In this document: positions 6,233 to 6,775 of the stretch, piece after piece
Position numbering within the stretch: the stretch's first letter is position 1
Layout of the letters: every line of letters starts with the position of its first letter
Source: an uncultured Clostridia bacterium
GTDB taxonomy: Bacteria; Bacillota; Clostridia; TANB77; CAG-508
Assembly (NCBI GenBank): GCA_947589135.1
Contig: CANPZT010000068.1
Location: 1 to 6,775, forward strand
Direction: 5' to 3'
DNA length: 6,775 nucleotides
Notes under the pieces: generated by a model
Seen by the model: the letters and a program-made list of their open reading frames with translations, nothing else
What the model was told of the DNA's origin: nothing
Databases searched by the model: none
Translations under genes and position numbers: made by a program

Positions 6233-6775
6233 TTACCCCATATAATCTCTTAATTTTTTGCTTCTACTTGGATGTCTTAATTTTCTTAATGCTTTTGCTT
6301 CAATTTGTCTAATTCTTTCACGAGTAACATCGAATTCACGGCCTACTTCTTCTAGTGTTCTTGCCTTTCCATCATCTAGTCCAAATCTTAATTTTAATAC
6401 TTTTGCTTCTCTTGGTGTTAATGTATCCATTACTTCTTCTAATTGAGCCTTTAGTAAAGTATAAGCTGCAGCATCATGAGGTGCAGGTGAATCATCATCT
6501 TGAATAAAATCTCCTAAATGACTATCTTCCTCTTCTCCAATAGGTGTTTCTAATGATACTGGATCTTGTGCTATTTTTTGAATTTCCATTACTTTTTCTA
6601 CTGGAATTTCCATTTCTTCTGCTATTTCTTCTGGGGTTGGCTCTCTTCCTAATTGTTGTAATAAGTGTCTTGATGTTCTAATTAATTTATTTATCGTTTC
6701 CACCATGTGTACTGGTATTCTGATTGTCCTTGCTTGATCTGCAATAGCTCTTGTTATTGCTTGTCTAATGCACCA
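6233..6775 (-). CDS. rpoD: RNA polymerase primary sigma factor RpoD/SigA, C-terminal 180 residues (5' part beyond window)
   Basis: This is the housekeeping sigma-70, which directs RNA polymerase to -10 and -35 promoter elements. The frame is open to the right edge: before the internal Met at 6706 the codons read WCIRQAITRAIADQARTIRIPVH, sigma region 2.3-2.4, so the Met is not the start and the N-terminus is missing. Region 3 follows (LLQQLGREPTPEEIAEEM), then the region 3.2 finger (DPVSLETPIGEEEDSHLGDF), region 4.1 (DTLTPREAKVLKLRFGL) and the region 4.2 helix-turn-helix (TLEEVGREFDVTRERIRQIE), ending LRHPSRSKKLRDYMG. All are typical of SigA, not of an alternative sigma. One oddity is Cys at the second residue, where the family has the Trp-Trp pair. 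It is the first gene of the visible minus-strand series, with mscS starting 14 nt after its stop. Confidence 0.96.
   Translation of the reverse strand, partial: WCIRQAITRAIADQARTIRIPVHMVETINKLIRTSRHLLQQLGREPTPEEIAEEMEIPVEKVMEIQKIAQDPVSLETPIGEEEDSHLGDFIQDDDSPAPHDAAAYTLLKAQLEEVMDTLTPREAKVLKLRFGLDDGKARTLEEVGREFDVTRERIRQIEAKALRKLRHPSRSKKLRDYMG

Noticed and set aside
6258..6446. Plus-strand 62-aa open frame opposite rpoD
   Set aside because: It is antisense to conserved sigma region 4 and has no independent support.
6704..6706. Internal Met codon as the start of a short sigma-like protein
   Set aside because: The same frame continues to the window edge with exact sigma region 2.3-2.4 sequence, so the gene is a full-type RpoD cut by the window.
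1..6775. CRISPR array, tRNA or rRNA genes, prophage or toxin-antitoxin genes
   Set aside because: No regularly spaced repeats, no cloverleaf or rRNA-like GC-rich blocks, and no recognisable proteins of these classes were seen on either strand.

Overview
This AT-rich window (by eye under 30% G+C, with A/T-ending codons throughout) looks like chromosome from a low-GC Bacillota, most likely a Clostridia-type anaerobe. The grounds are strong GGAGG-type ribosome sites, a SigA-type RpoD, a DHH-family (PpaC) pyrophosphatase and EngB/YsxC. TGG is used for Trp and no in-frame TGA is read through, so the standard bacterial code fits. Species cannot be fixed from the sequence.

Layout. Positions 1-70 carry two imperfect copies of a GACATT-type repeat resembling the multi-repeat end of an IS21-family element whose body would lie to the left of the window. 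Positions 84-201 hold a likely promoter, a perfect 9-bp inverted repeat and the ribosome site for serS. The plus-strand genes are serS (seryl-tRNA synthetase), an unrecognised 264-aa protein, and engB (GTPase for 50S ribosome assembly). A nearly perfect 38-nt palindrome lies between the second and third. The engB message ends in a hairpin overlapping its stop codon. The convergent gap 3021-3187 holds that hairpin, a tandem 2 x 19 bp repeat and a probable bidirectional terminator.

The right half is transcribed on the minus strand in the order rpoD (entering from beyond the right edge), mscS-family channel, hslO (Hsp33), ppaC (Mn-dependent pyrophosphatase). Gaps are 14, 64 and 90 nt with no convincing terminator between genes, so they may form one operon or a read-through series. 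This would place a hypo-osmotic safety valve, a redox-activated chaperone and pyrophosphate removal downstream of the housekeeping sigma factor. There is no gene-free stretch over 300 bases.

No wholly new multi-gene system is evident; most of the window is housekeeping. The points most worth a second look are the atypical, archaeal-like motifs of the SerRS and its lack of a T-box, the unrecognised gene between serS and engB, the palindrome whose U-tract faces the antisense direction, the Trp-to-Cys change in sigma region 2.3 at the window edge, and the IS21-like end beside serS.
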